From: JBJXGV01 sp046160485
Lineage (GTDB): Bacteria > Orphanbacterota > Orphanbacteria > JBJXGV01
NCBI GenBank assembly: GCA_046160485.1
Contig: JBJXGV010000073.1
Coordinates: 62,001-126,000 of the forward strand
Reading direction: 5' to 3'
Length of the DNA: 64,000 nucleotides
Below are positions 1 through 8,866 of this stretch, piece after piece. The position numbers and the translations under genes are program-made. How positions within the stretch are numbered: position 1 is the first letter of the stretch; each line of letters starts with the position of its first letter. The notes beneath the pieces are model-generated. The model had not been told where the DNA came from and ran no database searches. It saw nothing but the letters and a program-made list of their open reading frames with translations.

Positions 1-653
1 GCGGCCCGCGGGAGAATCTCCATGCGAACGCGGTTGCGCAGCGGCTCCATCGAGCGATTCGACGAGTCCTCACGGTGATCGGCGCCGATTCGTTCGAGGT
101 AGCCAAGCAGCTCGTCGCGGCTCCGCTCGAGAAGCGGACGAACGACGCGCAGGTTCGAGCCGTCCGCAAGTGGCCGCTCGAGTCGAACGCCGGAAAGCCC
201 CGCTGGGCCAGCTCCGCGAAAGAGACGCAACAGCACCGTCTCGGCTTGGTCGTTCGCCGTGTGGCCCGTCGCGATCACGCTGCAGCCGGCGTTCGCCGCG
301 GCCTCGCCGAGAAACGCGTACCGGACGCGGCGCGCGGCCGCCTCGAGCGATTCGCCGCGCCGCCGAACGACGCGCCGGGTCTGGATGCACGCGGGAATCC
401 CAAGATGCGCCGCGGCGTCGCGCACGAACGCCGCGTCCTCCGCGCTCTCGTCGCCGCGCAACGCGTGGTCGAGATGCGCGACGGTCAGCGTGAGGCCAAG
501 GTGCGGGGCGACGGCACGAAGGACGTGCAAGAGCGCGATGGAATCGGCGCCGCCAGATACCGCGATCAACACGCCCTCGCCGTGCGACACGAGGCCCGCG
601 CCGCGCAACGTTCGGAGCACAGCGTGCTCGAAGCGGTCGAGACGTCTTTTCAT
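1..653 (-). CDS. tilS: tRNA(Ile)-lysidine synthetase TilS, C-terminus cut by window edge
   Basis: TilS uses ATP to attach lysine to C34 of tRNA-Ile(CAU), so that the tRNA reads AUA instead of AUG. The translation from the ATG at 653 begins MKRRLDRFEH and carries the PP-loop motif SGGADS at residues 33-38. It is followed by the family's HLDHALRG and GHTANDQAET segments and the arginine-rich PLLERSRDELL stretch that closes the N-terminal domain. About 217 codons lie inside the window; the C-terminal tRNA-binding domains and the stop lie outside. The gene starts 27 bases after a CAU tRNA on the same strand, so the two are probably co-transcribed from the promoter at 808-836. The family assignment is firm. 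Confidence 0.93.
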   Translation of the reverse strand, partial: MKRRLDRFEHAVLRTLRGAGLVSHGEGVLIAVSGGADSIALLHVLRAVAPHLGLTLTVAHLDHALRGDESAEDAAFVRDAAAHLGIPACIQTRRVVRRRGESLEAAARRVRYAFLGEAAANAGCSVIATGHTANDQAETVLLRLFRGAGPAGLSGVRLERPLADGSNLRVVRPLLERSRDELLGYLERIGADHREDSSNRSMEPLRNRVRMEILPRA

Positions 654-680
654 CGGCGGCACACAGACGGACGAAAAAGA

Positions 681-757
681 TGGTGGCGGTGCAGGGATTT
701 GAACCCCGGACACAAAGATTATGATTCTTCTGCTCTGACCAGCTGAGCTACACCGCC
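681..757 (-). tRNA. tRNA-Met (anticodon CAT), probably elongator
   Basis: The 77-nt cloverleaf folds fully by hand: acceptor GGCGGTG/CACCGCC, D stem GCTC/GAGC, anticodon stem GAAGA/TCTTT, loop ATCATAA with anticodon CAT, T stem CGGGG/CCCTG, discriminator A and an encoded CCA. The G1-C72 pair argues against initiator tRNA. Pairs 4-69 and 5-68 are G-C, whereas the tRNA-Ile2 recognised by E. coli TilS has C-G at both, so elongator Met is the better reading. The neighbouring tilS gene keeps tRNA-Ile(CAU) as an alternative. Confidence 0.9.
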
Positions 758-807
758 AAGAAGGTAGCGAATCGATGGCTGAAGTCGTGAAGACTGTTGG
801 GGCGCAA

Positions 808-836
808 AGTGTAGGGAGCGGGCGAAATCATGTCAA
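808..836 (-). promoter_or_regulatory. Sigma70-type promoter for the tRNA and tilS
   Basis: Read on the minus strand this is TTGACA, a 17-base spacer and TACACT. The -35 matches the consensus fully and the -10 matches at four of six positions. The predicted start of transcription falls about 45 bases before the tRNA 5' end. Confidence 0.75.
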
Positions 837-847
837 GCATGTTGCCG

Positions 848-865
848 CGCCGGTGCGCGCCGGCG
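848..865 (-). terminator. Hairpin after the response regulator gene
   Basis: CGCCGG and CCGGCG form a 6-bp stem with a 6-base loop, 10 bases beyond the stop of the minus-strand response regulator and just upstream of the tRNA promoter. There is no T-run after it, so intrinsic termination is only a possibility. Confidence 0.35.
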
Positions 866-875
866 AACTCGACGC

Positions 876-1289
876 CTATCGCGACGCGAGGAGGCGCGTG
901 ACGAGCCCGATGAACGCGTCGAAGTCGACGATCGGCTTGCCGACGTACTCGTCCGCGCCGCTCGCGGCGAGCAGCGCCTCGCGATCGCCCTTCATCGTGT
1001 GCGCGGTCGCGAGCACGACCGGCACGTCCGCCGATCGCGGATCCGCTTTGATCAGCCGCGTGATCTCGAGGCCGTCGACGGGTTGCCCCTTGTAGATGCT
1101 TCCCGAAAGCGACACGTCCATGATGACAAGCGCGACCTCGCGCGCCGTCACGAGTCGCAGTGCTTCCGCGGGATCCTCCGTGTGGTGAACGGTGAACCCG
1201 CCGCGCCGCTCGAGAACGCGCGTGATCAGCTTCACGTTGCTCGGCTCATCCTCGACGAGAAGAATTCGCGCCGCCACTTCGCCGCTCAT
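876..1289 (-). CDS. Single-domain response regulator (CheY-like receiver)
   Basis: A stand-alone receiver domain of 137 residues with no output domain. The acidic pair is E13/D14, the phospho-acceptor is D58 in VIMDVSL, the conserved Ala-Thr is near residue 94 and the lysine is K118 in GKPI. It passes a phosphoryl group in a phosphorelay or binds a partner protein. Its ATG overlaps the stop of the upstream hybrid kinase gene by 4 bases (ATGA), so the two are translationally coupled and the kinase is its likely phospho-donor. The output is unknown; nothing here suggests flagella or chemotaxis. Confidence 0.9.
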   Translation of the reverse strand: MSGEVAARILLVEDEPSNVKLITRVLERRGGFTVHHTEDPAEALRLVTAREVALVIMDVSLSGSIYKGQPVDGLEITRLIKADPRSADVPVVLATAHTMKGDREALLAASGADEYVGKPIVDFDAFIGLVTRLLASR

Positions 1290-3706
1290 ACGTTGCGAGC
1301 CTCGTTCGCCATCGCGAACCGCGCTTCCTCGTCCCGCGCGATGCGCGCGAGCGCACGATTGAGAATGCCGGGATCCTCACCCAGACGCGCCTTCGGAATG
1401 ACGCCCCACACGTGCCCCGCGCGAAGGAGGCGACCGTTCGCACCGCTGGCGAGTTCCGGGTGGTTCGTGACGATGAGAATCTCCGGCCGCTCCGACGGCG
1501 CCATTCGCGCAACTTCGCGCAGCACGCCGAACCCGTCGAGCTCCGGCATGTCGAGATCCAGAAGCACCAGATCGATCGGCGGACTCGCGCTTCGCAGCGC
1601 GTCGAGCGCGGCGACGCCGTTTACCGCTCGTGAGACGATCGTTCCTTGCGTGCGCGTGATCCGCTCGACGATCGTCGCCATCGCCGAGTCGTCGTCGGCG
1701 ACGAGCACGCGCCGCACGCGGTGAACGCCGCGCGACGGCAACGCGTGGAGGTGGCGCAAAAGCTCCTCGGCGGAGACGGGCTTACGAACGATCGGGATCG
1801 CGCTGTGGTCGGAGCCTTCCGCGGGAATTCCCTTCCCCGCGCTCTCCGGCGAGCCCGTAACGATGACGATCTTGCAATCCCAACTGAATTGCGCGGCGCG
1901 CGTGACGAGATCGACGCCCGTTTGCACCGCGGCGCCTGGAACCTCGGGCAATCCGAGATCCACCGTCATCGCGATCGGGCGCATCTCCTCGGCAAGATGG
2001 AGCGCTTCATCGGCGGTACGCGCGACCATCGCGCGGAAACCGCCGGAGCGGATCACGCGGTAGAGATAGCGCGCGAACGAAGGGTCGTCCTCGACGACGA
2101 GTACGAGGGGCGCGGTCGGGTCGCAGTCGGCGAGAATGGCTTGCGCCTCGCCGGCGATGACACCCTCGGTGCGCTCGGTCTCGCGCGCCGCCGGGAGCGC
2201 GAACCAAACGCGCGTGCCGCGGCCTTCGCCATCGCTGGCCAGCTCGATCGTGCCGCCCATGAGTTCGACGAGGCTCTTCGAGAGAGCGAGCCCAAGGCCC
2301 GTTCCGCCATAACGCCGCGTCTGCGATCCGTCGACCTGCGTGAATTTCTTGAAGAGTTCGGGCTGCTTTTCCCTCGAGATGCCGATTCCCGTGTCGGCGA
2401 CTTCGACGACCACGGAATCGTCCTCGCCGCGAAACGCGCGCACCGTCACCGAACCCTCGTGCGTGAACTTGATCGCGTTGCCCACGAGGTTGATCAGAAC
2501 TTGCCGCACGCGTTCGGAATCGGCGAGCGCTTCGGGGAGCCCCTCCTCGACGTGAAACGAGAGCCGGAGGGAGCGCGTCTTCGCCTGAACGCCCATGAGC
2601 CGCTCGGTCTCGCGAAACTCGGCGTTCATCTCCACCGGTTCGCGCGCAACCTCGAGCCGCCCCGCCTCGATCTTCGTCAGGTCGAGCAGGTAATTGATCA
2701 GCGAGAGAAGATGAAGACTGGAGCGATGGGCGTCGCGCAAGAGGTCCATCCGTTCCTTCTCGTCGTCGCAAATCCCCTCGAGAATGAGCGACAGAAAGCC
2801 AATGATCGACGAGAGGGGCGTGCGCAGTTCGTGCGACATGTTCGCGAGAAATTCGCTTTTGAGGCGGTTGGCCTCCTCGGCGCGGTGACTCTGCAGAAGC
2901 AGCTCTTCGTTCTTTCGCGAAAGTTCGAGCGTGCGCCGCTGCACGAGCGACTCGAGTTGCCCTGTGTTCTGCTCGATGAGCCGTCGCGACTCGACGAGAT
3001 ACGCGGTCATGACGTTGAAAGACTCGGTGAGTTCGCCGACCTCATCGCGTGTCTTCGACTCGAGCCGCAGTTCGAAGTTGCCGGCGCTGATTTTCTGCGC
3101 GGCCTTCGTGAGCGAACGCAGCGGCTGCGCGATCTGCCGGCTCACGAGGCCCATCGCGACGCTGTTCGCCGAAACGATCAGGAGCGTGAAGAGGAGAATC
3201 GCGCGGCGGTTCGCGCTCGATCGTGCGTAGACGCCATCGAGCGAGTAGAGAACGGAAACATGTCCGAGCACGGCGCCCGCGGGCGAAATGATCGTTTCGG
3301 TGATCGTCTCGGTGTGCGCGGCGTTCGCAAGGCGGCTTCGATGGCGCGCCTTCTCCGCGTGATTCTCGACCGGAGGAAAGCTCGCCGCGACGTCGCCCTG
3401 CGCGTCGTAGACCTGCGCCGTCAGCACCTCGGGTACGCTGCCGAATCCGGTGAGGCGCGAGGAAACCGCGTAGAGGTCTTCGAAATCGAGCGCCGGCGCG
3501 AGGCTCGTTCCGATGGCGTTCGTCACGTGCCGGATCTCGCGCCGAAGCGCGGTCAGCGCGTCGCTCTCGTGCTGCGGCGGGAAATACAGATAAACGAACG
3601 TCGCGTTCGCGATCAAGAAGACGATCGCAACGGCGACGAATTTTAGGCCGAGCGAATTCTTGAACAGAGTGATCCGAAGCGTAGACGCGATCGAGTTGAT
3701 GGCCAT
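1286..3706 (-). CDS. Hybrid sensor histidine kinase with two receiver domains
   Basis: An inner-membrane sensor of 806 residues. Two membrane segments (about 22-42 and 169-190) enclose a periplasmic domain of about 125 residues. A HAMP linker, a coiled coil and the dimerisation domain follow, with phospho-accepting H292 in SHELRTPL. The ATPase domain has its N box around N406/N410, DTGIGI at 438-443 and GGTGLGL at 467-473. Two C-terminal receivers carry D583 and D717. The first receiver lacks the usual MP after its aspartate. The ligand cannot be predicted. The 105 bases upstream of the start include a 14-bp perfect palindrome at 3738-3751 of unknown meaning. The coupled CheY-like gene downstream is the probable final acceptor. 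Confidence 0.92.
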   Translation of the reverse strand: MAINSIASTLRITLFKNSLGLKFVAVAIVFLIANATFVYLYFPPQHESDALTALRREIRHVTNAIGTSLAPALDFEDLYAVSSRLTGFGSVPEVLTAQVYDAQGDVAASFPPVENHAEKARHRSRLANAAHTETITETIISPAGAVLGHVSVLYSLDGVYARSSANRRAILLFTLLIVSANSVAMGLVSRQIAQPLRSLTKAAQKISAGNFELRLESKTRDEVGELTESFNVMTAYLVESRRLIEQNTGQLESLVQRRTLELSRKNEELLLQSHRAEEANRLKSEFLANMSHELRTPLSSIIGFLSLILEGICDDEKERMDLLRDAHRSSLHLLSLINYLLDLTKIEAGRLEVAREPVEMNAEFRETERLMGVQAKTRSLRLSFHVEEGLPEALADSERVRQVLINLVGNAIKFTHEGSVTVRAFRGEDDSVVVEVADTGIGISREKQPELFKKFTQVDGSQTRRYGGTGLGLALSKSLVELMGGTIELASDGEGRGTRVWFALPAARETERTEGVIAGEAQAILADCDPTAPLVLVVEDDPSFARYLYRVIRSGGFRAMVARTADEALHLAEEMRPIAMTVDLGLPEVPGAAVQTGVDLVTRAAQFSWDCKIVIVTGSPESAGKGIPAEGSDHSAIPIVRKPVSAEELLRHLHALPSRGVHRVRRVLVADDDSAMATIVERITRTQGTIVSRAVNGVAALDALRSASPPIDLVLLDLDMPELDGFGVLREVARMAPSERPEILIVTNHPELASGANGRLLRAGHVWGVIPKARLGEDPGILNRALARIARDEEARFAMANEARNV

Positions 3707-3791
3707 CCCTCCGCAACCGATCCGAAGGACCGACGACGCGCACGCGTGCGCACGTAAGTTTCGGCAGAAACGGAGATTGGCTTTATGGGTG

Positions 3792-3812
3792 GCGGCGCGA
3801 AACCGGCGCCGC
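3792..3812 (-). terminator. Hairpin at the glgP stop codon
   Basis: GCGGCGC and GCGCCGC form a 7-bp stem with a 7-base loop directly at the glgP stop. No T-run follows on the minus strand, so it may stabilise the mRNA 3' end rather than terminate transcription. Confidence 0.35.
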
Positions 3813-6319
3813 TAGCGCGACGCTTCGACGCGGGGCCGGCCGTCGGCGGAGCGGTCGTGCGGAACGCTCTCGAGGCCCCAAATCTCTCGTGCGTACTCGC
3901 GAACGGCGCGGTCGCTCGAGAACTTGCCGATGCGCGCGACGTTCATGATCGCGCGGCGCATCCACGCCTCGACGTTTCGAAACTCCGCACCGGCCGCGGC
4001 CTGCGTGTCGATGTACGAGGGCATGTCGGCGAGGTGGAAATAGTGGTCACCGTGTTCGACGATCGACTGGAAGAAATGGTGGAAGATCCCGGGTTCGTCG
4101 GGACAAAAGCGATCGGACTTAAGCGAATCCATCACGCGCGCGAGGTTGGGGTTCGACGAATAGAGGTCGCGCGCCTTGTACGATCCGGCCTTGCGGCTTG
4201 CGGCGATTTCGTCGGCGCGCATTCCGAAGATGAAGATGTTCTCCGCGCCGACCTCTTCGCGAATCTCGATGTTCGCGCCGTCGAGCGTTCCGATCGTCAA
4301 TGCGCCGTTCATCGCGAACTTCATGTTTCCCGTCCCGGAAGCCTCGGTTCCCGCTGTGGAGATCTGTTCCGAGAGATCCGCCGCCGGGATGATTTTTTCG
4401 GCGAGCGACACGCGGTAGTCGGGCAGGAATACGACGCGGATGAGGCCGCGCACCTTCGGGTCGTTATTTACGACGCTTCCGATGCTGTGCACGAGTTTGA
4501 CGATGCGCTTGGCAGCCCAGTATCCCGGCGCGGCCTTTCCCGCGATGATGTGCGTGCGCGGGAACGGCGGCTCGATTCCGTCTTCGACGAGGGTTAGGTA
4601 CTCATGAATGATGTGCATGAGATTGAGGAGCTGCCGCTTGTACTCGTGAATGCGCTTTGCCTGAATGTCGAAGAGCGAGCCGGTGTCGACCTTGATGCCT
4701 GTCAGAAGGCGAATCGACTTCGCTAGGCGCTCTTTGTTGGCGCGTTTGATCGCGGCGAACTCGTCGCGGAATCCCGCGTCGTCGGCGAACGGCTCGAGGC
4801 CGCGCAGCGCGTCGAGGTCCGTCACCCACTCGTCGCCGAGCGTCTCGGTGATGAGCCCCGCGAGCGCTGGGTTCGCCTTCAGCAGCCAACGCCGCTGCGT
4901 GACGCCGTTCGTCTTGTTGTTGAAACGCTGCGGCCAGAGTTCGTGGAAGTCGGGCGCGAGCGAGGTCTTCACGAGTTCGGAATGGATGGCGGCGACGCCG
5001 TTTACCGAGTGGCAGCCGACCATCGCGAGGTTCGCCATCCGCACGAGTTTTTCGCCGCCCTCTTCGACGAGGGACATCCGCTTCATTCGGTCGAGATCGC
5101 CGGGCCACACGGTCAACACGTGTCGCAGGAACTTGTCGTTGATCTCGTAAATGATCTGGAGGTGTCGCGGGAGAACTCGATCGAGGAGCGACACGGGCCA
5201 CTTCTCGAGCGCCTCCGGCAGAAGCGTGTGGTTCGTGTACGCGAGCGTCTCCTGCGTGATCTTCCAGGCGCGCGCCCACGGGATTCCCTTCTCGTCGATC
5301 AGCACGCGCATCAGCTCTGCGACGGCGAGCGCGGGGTGCGTATCGTTGAGTTGAATCGCCACCTTGTGAGGGAACTCGTCCCACGGCTTCTTCGATTTTT
5401 CGAAGCGGCGCACGATGTCGGCAATCGCGCAGCCGACGAAGAAGTATTCCTGCAAGAGGCGCAACTCGCGCCCCGAAGGCAGCGAATCGGAAGGGTAGAG
5501 CACCTTCGAGATCGCTTCGCTTGCGATCTTCTGTTCGACCGCGCGAAGGTAGTCGCCCGCGTTGAAGATCTGCATGTCGAAGTCTTGCGACGACGTCGCG
5601 GAGTAGAGGCGCAGCGAGTTGACCGTGTGTCCGCCATAGCCAACGATCGGAAGGTCGCTCGGAATGCCGACGACGAGTTTCCAATCCATCCAAATCGGAT
5701 TCGTCTCGCCGCGGCGATCGGTGTCTTGCACGAGGCGTCCGTACACGGGAATGATGCACGCCTCATCGGGCCGCTCGATCAACCACGGTTTTCCCTGCGA
5801 AAGCCAGTTGTCCGGGCGTTCGCGCTGGTAACCGTTTTCAACCTCCTGCTTGAAGATGCCGAACTCGTAGTTGATGCCGTAACCGAAGCCCGGCATGCCG
5901 AGCGTCGCGAGCGAATCGAGATAACACGCGGCGAGGCGGCCGAGACCGCCGTTGCCGAGCGCGGCGTCCGCTTCGCCCTCGCGAATCTCCTCGAGATCGA
6001 CGCCCATTCGTTCGAGCGCTTGGTGGCACATCTCGTAAATGCCGAGGTTGTAGAGATTGTTGCCGAGCGAGCGGCCGATCAGAAACTCGATCGAGAGGTA
6101 GTAGAGGCGCTTCGCGTCTGCTTCCTGGTAGCGCGCCTCCGTCTCGAGCATGCGATCGACGAGGAGATCGCGTACGGTCAGCGCCACCGCGAGGAAAAGG
6201 TCGTGGCCCGACAGCTCGCTCCACTCTTTCCCGAGCGAGTAGCGCGCATGCCGGCGCACCGACTCTTGAAACTCGGCGGTGCGCGTCGCGCGGCTCAAAT
6301 TTTTCGCAGCAGATGCCAT
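3812..6319 (-). CDS. glgP: Glycogen/starch phosphorylase
   Basis: Glycosyltransferase family 35 enzyme that releases glucose-1-phosphate from the non-reducing ends of alpha-1,4-glucans in the cytoplasm. The pyridoxal-phosphate signature EASGTGNMKF is intact with the cofactor lysine at K667. Other family landmarks are ALGNGGLGRLAACYLDS near the N-terminus, the NDTHPALAV segment and RIHEYKRQLLN. The open frame extends upstream to 6469, but that extension is arginine-rich and unlike the family. The ATG at 6319 gives 835 residues, close to the E. coli enzyme (815), and is preferred. No other glycogen gene lies nearby and the gene appears monocistronic. A perfect 23-base palindrome lies 38 bases upstream of the start. 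Confidence 0.95.
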   Translation of the reverse strand: MASAAKNLSRATRTAEFQESVRRHARYSLGKEWSELSGHDLFLAVALTVRDLLVDRMLETEARYQEADAKRLYYLSIEFLIGRSLGNNLYNLGIYEMCHQALERMGVDLEEIREGEADAALGNGGLGRLAACYLDSLATLGMPGFGYGINYEFGIFKQEVENGYQRERPDNWLSQGKPWLIERPDEACIIPVYGRLVQDTDRRGETNPIWMDWKLVVGIPSDLPIVGYGGHTVNSLRLYSATSSQDFDMQIFNAGDYLRAVEQKIASEAISKVLYPSDSLPSGRELRLLQEYFFVGCAIADIVRRFEKSKKPWDEFPHKVAIQLNDTHPALAVAELMRVLIDEKGIPWARAWKITQETLAYTNHTLLPEALEKWPVSLLDRVLPRHLQIIYEINDKFLRHVLTVWPGDLDRMKRMSLVEEGGEKLVRMANLAMVGCHSVNGVAAIHSELVKTSLAPDFHELWPQRFNNKTNGVTQRRWLLKANPALAGLITETLGDEWVTDLDALRGLEPFADDAGFRDEFAAIKRANKERLAKSIRLLTGIKVDTGSLFDIQAKRIHEYKRQLLNLMHIIHEYLTLVEDGIEPPFPRTHIIAGKAAPGYWAAKRIVKLVHSIGSVVNNDPKVRGLIRVVFLPDYRVSLAEKIIPAADLSEQISTAGTEASGTGNMKFAMNGALTIGTLDGANIEIREEVGAENIFIFGMRADEIAASRKAGSYKARDLYSSNPNLARVMDSLKSDRFCPDEPGIFHHFFQSIVEHGDHYFHLADMPSYIDTQAAAGAEFRNVEAWMRRAIMNVARIGKFSSDRAVREYAREIWGLESVPHDRSADGRPRVEASR

Positions 6320-6356
6320 TCGATGTTGTTCTCGCGGAATCCCCGACGCGCCCCGT

Positions 6357-6379
6357 CGCCGCGAGCGGCGCTCGCGGCG
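6357..6379. promoter_or_regulatory. Perfect palindrome upstream of glgP
   Basis: CGCCGCGAGCG, one central G, then CGCTCGCGGCG: an 11+1+11 perfect inverted repeat located 38-60 bases before the glgP start in the 281-bp divergent region. It could be an operator or a leader hairpin. The sequence alone does not tell which. Confidence 0.4.
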
Positions 6380-6508
6380 AACTGGAACAAACGACCCAAA
6401 GCGATAACCCATACCGAGGCGTCTTGTCCACACAGTATCGGCGGCTCGGTAAGCCGGCGTGAGATGCATGCGGCGCGGCGGCGCGAAACAAAGGATGCGA
6501 GAGCTTCA

Positions 6509-6537
6509 TTGCACGCGCTCTATCCGGCTGCAATAAT
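6509..6537 (+). promoter_or_regulatory. Promoter for the PLP enzyme/DgcN operon
   Basis: TTGCAC, a 17-base spacer and AATAAT; the -10 differs from consensus at one position. Transcription would begin near 6544, leaving a leader of about 57 bases with the ribosome site GAGGAGAG directly before the ATG at 6601. Confidence 0.6.
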
Positions 6538-6600
6538 GGGCGCTGCCGCGCGCGTGCGGCCGCGTCTCCGACGCATCGCGACGCGCCCGCACGAGGAGAG

Positions 6601-7782
6601 ATGACGCCGAATCGAAATCCGGGCACGCCCCAACCTCCCGATAGTCCCGCTCCGACTCCCGGCGAACACGACGCTGGTGAATCGCGAGTGCCGACGACTC
6701 TCGGCGGGAGCGCGTTCTTCTACCTGCTCGACGGCGGCGTGCCGCAAGCGCGCACGATCGCGCCCGAACTCGAGACGCAGCGAAAGATTGCGGCCGACCC
6801 GGCGCGTTCGCTCGAGGAGCGGCTCGAGGCGTTCGAAGACATCATGGACTCCGAGATCGGCGACACGACGCTTTCGCGCGCGCGCAACGTGGAGCGGGAG
6901 GTCGGCCTGCGCCAGATCTATCTCAAGTTCGACGGCGGAAATCCCACGGGCACGCAGAAGGATCGAATTGCTTTTGCGCAAGCGATGGACGCGCTCCGCC
7001 GCGGCTTCAACGCGATCACGGTGGCGACGTGCGGAAATTTTGGCGCGGCCGTCGCGCTCGCGGCGTCGGTCGCGGGGCTGCGCTGCATCGTTTACATCCC
7101 CGAGGGCTATCACACGAAGCGTGTCGACGAGATGACGGGCTACGGCGCGGAGATCGAGCGCGTGCCTGGAGATTACGAGAACGCGGTAATCGCGTCGCGC
7201 GCGCGCGCCACGCGCGACGACGTTTACGACGCGAACCCGGGCGGCGCGAACACGGCGCTTCAACTTCGCGCATACGGCGAGATCGCCTACGAGATCTACG
7301 ACGAGTTGCGCGACGCGCCGGCCGCTGTCGCCGCGCCGGTTTCGAACGGCACGACGCTCGCGGGGATCTATCGCGGATTTCTAAGCCTCTACCGGCGCGG
7401 GAAGACATCGCGGATGCCTCGCATCATCGCGGGCTCGTCGCAGGGCAAGAATCCGATCGTCAAGGCGTTCATCAAAAAGACGCCGCACTGCGAGAATCTC
7501 GATCCTGACTTGATTCGCGAGACGGCTGTCAACGAGCCGCTGATCAACTGGCATTCGATCGACGGCAATCACGCTCTCGACGCGCTTCGCGCGACGGGAG
7601 GATGGGCATCGAACGCGACCGACAAGAATTTGCTCGCGACGGCGCGGCTGATTCTCGAGCGCGAAGGGTTGAACGTCTTGCCGGCGTCGACCGCGGGACT
7701 GGTGGCGCTGCTCGAAAAGCATCGCGAGGAAGCGCTTCCGGGCGATCGCTACGTCGTCGTGCTGACGGGGAGGCGGTCGTGA
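6601..7782 (+). CDS. Threonine synthase-like PLP-dependent enzyme (fold type II)
   Basis: A 393-residue fold-type-II pyridoxal-phosphate enzyme of the threonine synthase/threonine dehydratase group. The likely Schiff-base lysine is K120 in GGNPTGTQKDR. The phosphate-binding and substrate loop is ATCGNFGAAVALAA. The substrate is not determined. It has the look of threonine synthase, but no hom or thrB genes are nearby, and the operon instead contains DgcN and dipeptide-epimerase relatives. A beta-elimination or amino-acid lyase role in glutamate/D-amino-acid metabolism is therefore equally possible. The first 35 residues are proline-rich and probably disordered. The start follows a strong ribosome site. 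Its stop overlaps the next start (GTGA). Confidence 0.8.
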   Translation: MTPNRNPGTPQPPDSPAPTPGEHDAGESRVPTTLGGSAFFYLLDGGVPQARTIAPELETQRKIAADPARSLEERLEAFEDIMDSEIGDTTLSRARNVEREVGLRQIYLKFDGGNPTGTQKDRIAFAQAMDALRRGFNAITVATCGNFGAAVALAASVAGLRCIVYIPEGYHTKRVDEMTGYGAEIERVPGDYENAVIASRARATRDDVYDANPGGANTALQLRAYGEIAYEIYDELRDAPAAVAAPVSNGTTLAGIYRGFLSLYRRGKTSRMPRIIAGSSQGKNPIVKAFIKKTPHCENLDPDLIRETAVNEPLINWHSIDGNHALDALRATGGWASNATDKNLLATARLILEREGLNVLPASTAGLVALLEKHREEALPGDRYVVVLTGRRS

Positions 7783-8861
7783 CGGGTGCTCCGCCGCTCG
7801 ACGGCAACGCGATCGTCTACTGCGAGGGCGCGTTCGCGACGCCGAATGGAAAGACGGCGCACGGGCTGGTGCGGCGCACGGCGCGCTATCGCGTTCTTGC
7901 CGTGATCGATTCGCGCCATTCGGGAAAGGATGCGCGCGAGGTGCTCGACGGAAAGCGCACCGGCATCCCGGTCGTCTCAAGCGTCGGCGACGCGCTCGAT
8001 GCGGCGCGTGCGGCCGGCGCGGCGGCAACCCACTTCGTGATCGGGCTCGCGCCCGACGGCGGCCGGCTTCCCGCGGCGGCGCGCGCGGACGTGTTGCAGG
8101 CCGTGCGCGCCGGCCTGCACGTCGACAGCGGTCTGCACGACTTTCTCTCCGACGACGCGGAGATCGCAGCACTCGCGCGTGAGAACGGCGTGCGAATCCG
8201 CGACGTCCGAAAGACGCCGCCGCGCAACGAACTCCACTTCTTCAGCGGGAAGATCGAGCAGGTGACGTCGCTGACGGTCGCGCTTCTCGGCACGGACTCG
8301 GCGGTCGGAAAGCGGACGACGGCGTGGGTGCTCGTCGAGGCGTTGCGCGCCGCGGGAAAGAGCGCGGAGATGATCGGCACCGGACAGACCGCGTGGATGC
8401 AGGGCGCGCGCTACACGCTCATTCTCGATTCGCTCATCAACGATTTCGTGGCCGGCGAAATCGAGCACGCGGTGTGGAGCGCGTGGAGCGATCTGCACCC
8501 CGACGTGATCGTGATCGAAGGACAAGGGAGCCTCATGAATCCGGCGTACCCGGGAGGCTTCGAGATTCTCGCGGCGGGACGGCCCGACGTTGTCGTTCTG
8601 CAGCACGCGCCCGCGCGCAAGGAGTACGACGGTTTCCCCGGCTACCCGCTTCATCCGATCGATGTGCAGATTCGCGCGGTCGAACTGCTCTCCGGTAAAC
8701 CAGTCGTCGCCGTGACCGTCAACCACGAGGACCTCGCGCGCAACGAGATTCCCGCGGCGTGCGAGGCGATTCGACGCGCGACGGGGTTGCCCGTATGCGA
8801 TCCGCTAGTGGACAGCATGGACGAGATCGTCGCCGCGGTGCTCGCGCGCGGGAAACGCTAG
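7779..8861 (+). CDS. DUF1611/DgcN-type protein (putative D-glutamate N-acyltransferase)
   Basis: A 360-residue DUF1611 protein: an N-terminal Rossmann-like region and a C-terminal P-loop domain with GTDSAVGKRT (about 171-180). The motifs GTGQTAWMQG and INDFVAGEIEHAV follow, then VIEGQGSL. DUF1611 members named DgcN have been described as acetylating D-glutamate, after which the enolase-superfamily partner DgcA racemises the N-acetyl product. A DgcA-type enzyme is in fact two genes downstream. The GTG start at 7779 overlaps the PLP gene's stop by 4 bases and is preceded by GGGGAGG, so the two are coupled. Family membership is solid; the exact substrate is inference. Confidence 0.82.
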   Translation: MTGAPPLDGNAIVYCEGAFATPNGKTAHGLVRRTARYRVLAVIDSRHSGKDAREVLDGKRTGIPVVSSVGDALDAARAAGAAATHFVIGLAPDGGRLPAAARADVLQAVRAGLHVDSGLHDFLSDDAEIAALARENGVRIRDVRKTPPRNELHFFSGKIEQVTSLTVALLGTDSAVGKRTTAWVLVEALRAAGKSAEMIGTGQTAWMQGARYTLILDSLINDFVAGEIEHAVWSAWSDLHPDVIVIEGQGSLMNPAYPGGFEILAAGRPDVVVLQHAPARKEYDGFPGYPLHPIDVQIRAVELLSGKPVVAVTVNHEDLARNEIPAACEAIRRATGLPVCDPLVDSMDEIVAAVLARGKR

Positions 8862-8866
8862 GCCGC

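Noticed and set aside
681..757. Initiator tRNA-Met
   Set aside because: Position 1-72 is a normal G-C pair, whereas bacterial initiators have a mismatch there.
1646..3646. Long open frame (666 codons) antisense to the histidine kinase
   Set aside because: Arginine-rich composition without domains; a mirror of a GC-rich gene on the other strand.
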